From Candidatus Roizmanbacteria bacterium RIFCSPHIGHO2_02_FULL_43_11 (lineage in GTDB: Bacteria > Patescibacteriota > Microgenomatia > UBA1406 > HO2-37-13b): a DNA stretch of 6,847 nt. The notes under the pieces were generated by a model, which did no database searches, was not told the origin of the DNA, and worked only from the letters and a program-made list of their open reading frames with translations. Where the stretch lies: NCBI GenBank assembly GCA_001789515.1, contig MFZT01000021.1:1033-7879 (forward strand). The letters are read 5' to 3'. The number at the start of each line of letters is the position of its first letter. Position 1 is the first letter of the stretch. The position numbers and the translations under genes were made by a program. Shown here piece by piece: positions 5,726-6,847 of the stretch.

Positions 5726-5734
5726 ATGATACCA
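5726..5734 (-). promoter_or_regulatory. Possible extended -10 promoter of the EamA gene
   Basis: The minus strand reads TGG-TATCAT, a TGn-extended -10 box (hexamer 5726-5731), with seven bases before the ATG at 5718. The predicted start falls on the start codon. The -35 region is weak. Confidence 0.4.
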
Positions 5735-5762
5735 TAGATAACTCCTAGGCTAATGAAGTGTC

Positions 5763-6434
5763 TTAACCATCAAGTTCGTCCGAACCTAAAGACAAGTGTG
5801 GCCACTCTTCTTCCTGCTCTGACTTCTCGACCTGCGCCCGCATTACTTCCTCTCGGCATGAAAGCAACATGTCCCGTGCCTCAGGAATTATAAATCTTTT
5901 AAGAGGTTCAAGTCCCGCAATTGGGTAACTCGCTGAGTAAAATGTGTAACCGCTTACAGATTTCTCCCAACCAAGCCTTTCGCCGGCAAAGTTACAATGA
6001 TCGTATATGCCCGCCTCTTTAAAACGCTCAAAAAAAGCGCGCGAATTGCCATTTGCTCGAGCAATATGCACAACCCCCAGCTCTGTTTCTAAGGCTATTG
6101 CATTAACTGTCGCAACTGCTGTAAGAATTGCAGAAAATCCTTCAAAGACATTTCTCACCAAGGGATTTTCCCCAACCTTGCGAGTATCCACACCAACTCC
6201 GGTTACCATATGATATAAACTTGGAGGACCAATAGCAAAACCTCGAATTGTCCGTGCGTATCCGATTGATATTCTTCCACCAGCAAACGATCCATCTTCT
6301 TCCCAGTCAACGTGCACACACCACTTTGTCAAGAAAGGGTCAGAGCTTGATTGAATGCGCCAATGAACTTCTGGGTTAGGAATAACACGTAGCCTTTTAA
6401 CAAGATCCTCATGGATTCTCAACATTTCTATCAT
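5763..6434 (-). CDS. Hypothetical protein, 223 residues, possibly a divergent GNAT-like fold
   Basis: I do not recognise this protein. It is soluble, without signal peptide or membrane segments. A mixed N-terminal part (1-75) contains a beta-rich stretch with WCVHVDWEEDGSF (38-50). A long hydrophobic helix follows at about 97-115 (FEGFSAILTAVATVNAIAL). The stretch VVHIARANGNSRAFFERFKEAGIYDH (121-146) resembles the end of GNAT acetyltransferases, where a beta strand, an Asn, and a helix with Phe/Tyr lead to the lysine/glycine-containing turn; the acetyl-CoA motif R/Q-x2-G-x-G/A is not evident, so this is speculative. The C-terminus (204-223) is strongly acidic. It starts 2 bp after the sufB stop with no promoter of its own, so it is almost certainly translated from the sufB message. 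Met4 is an alternative start. Its place inside the SUF locus suggests, but does not show, a link to cluster assembly. Confidence 0.85.
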   Translation of the reverse strand: MIEMLRIHEDLVKRLRVIPNPEVHWRIQSSSDPFLTKWCVHVDWEEDGSFAGGRISIGYARTIRGFAIGPPSLYHMVTGVGVDTRKVGENPLVRNVFEGFSAILTAVATVNAIALETELGVVHIARANGNSRAFFERFKEAGIYDHCNFAGERLGWEKSVSGYTFYSASYPIAGLEPLKRFIIPEARDMLLSCREEVMRAQVEKSEQEEEWPHLSLGSDELDG

Positions 6435-6436
6435 GC

Positions 6437-6847
6437 TTACCCTACACTGCCCTCCATTTCCAGCTGAATAAGTCTATTGAGTTCCACTGTATATTCAAGC
6501 GGGATTTCCTTTGTGACCGGTTCAATAAAACCATTGACCAGCATACCTTCGGCCTCTGCTTTCTTAACGCCTCGTGACATGAGATAAAAGATCTTTTCCT
6601 CCCCAATCTTTTCGACCGTTGCCTCGTGCTGAACTTCAGCTGAATTGTTTTTGATCTTCATGTAAGGGTAGGTGTCAGTTCGGGCCTTTTCGTCCAAGAG
6701 TAGCGCATCACATGAAACAAAAACATGGGCATTATCTGCTGCCGGTGTGACCGTAACAAGGCCCCTATATGAGGTACGGCCAGCACCTTTTGAGATGGAC
6801 TTAGAGATAATACGGGATGACGTATTTGGAGCCATATGAAGCATCTT
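6437..6847 (-). CDS. sufB: Fe-S cluster assembly protein SufB, C-terminal part (partial at window edge)
   Basis: The last 136 residues of SufB, the main scaffold subunit of the SufBCD complex, which builds clusters with ATPase SufC. The frame is open to the right edge. Strong family signatures are visible: HMAPNTSSRIISKSISK, GRTSYRGLV, then VSCDALLLDEKARTDTYPY, where the Cys is the conserved cluster/sulfur cysteine (E. coli Cys405), then VQHEATVEKIG with the conserved His-Glu pair (E. coli His433-Glu434), and finally LMSRGVKKAEAEGMLVNGFIEPVTKEIPLEY, ending GSVG. The end is complete and in the normal place. The usual full length is about 465-490 residues, so about 330 lie outside. sufC probably lies upstream of it. 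The 223-residue gene begins 2 bp after its TAA. Confidence 0.97.
   Translation of the reverse strand, partial: KMLHMAPNTSSRIISKSISKGAGRTSYRGLVTVTPAADNAHVFVSCDALLLDEKARTDTYPYMKIKNNSAEVQHEATVEKIGEEKIFYLMSRGVKKAEAEGMLVNGFIEPVTKEIPLEYTVELNRLIQLEMEGSVG

Noticed and set aside
6007..6213. Plus-strand open frame opposite the 223-residue gene
   Set aside because: The minus-strand frame is much longer, begins 2 bp after sufB, and has a protein-like pattern of hydrophobic and charged segments.

Overview
The window looks like a compact bacterial chromosome segment, most likely from a Patescibacteria (Candidate Phyla Radiation) genome. This is an inference from the very small gene gaps, a half-length SufD, a SufU without its usual insertion, a one-repeat EamA transporter, and several promoters that sit almost on the start codon. 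TGA, TAA and TAG all act as stops, so the UGA=Gly codes of Gracilibacteria and Absconditabacteria are not in use. Every gene I accept lies on the minus strand, so the biological reading direction is right to left.

From the right edge (6847) to about 2586 lies a SUF iron-sulfur cluster assembly locus: the C-terminal part of sufB (cut by the window edge), an unrecognised 223-residue protein, a single-repeat EamA/DMT membrane protein, a short sufD, sufS (cysteine desulfurase), sufU (scaffold or sulfur acceptor) and a small ferredoxin with a C-x2-A-x2-C site. SufS takes sulfur from cysteine, SufU probably receives it, and SufB with SufD (plus an ATPase SufC expected beyond the right edge) would form the scaffold complex. 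The ferredoxin may be a client or an electron donor. The two genes between sufB and sufD have no established SUF role.

From 2551 to 170 lies a complete LonA protease. It has its own consensus promoter, overlapped by a 27-bp inverted repeat that closely resembles the HrcA operator CIRCE, which suggests heat-shock control. The gene ends exactly where an IS3-family-like insertion sequence begins. The first three bases of the element (TGA, positions 172 to 170) are the lon stop codon. Only the left end of the element and the first 38 codons of its first transposase frame are in the window.

The junctions are very tight: the sufU stop lies in the ferredoxin -10 box, the ferredoxin stop lies in the lon -35 box, and the lon stop lies in the IS terminus. 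No tRNA, rRNA, CRISPR array, convincing riboswitch or rho-independent terminator was seen. The largest gap is the 164 bp between sufD and sufS.
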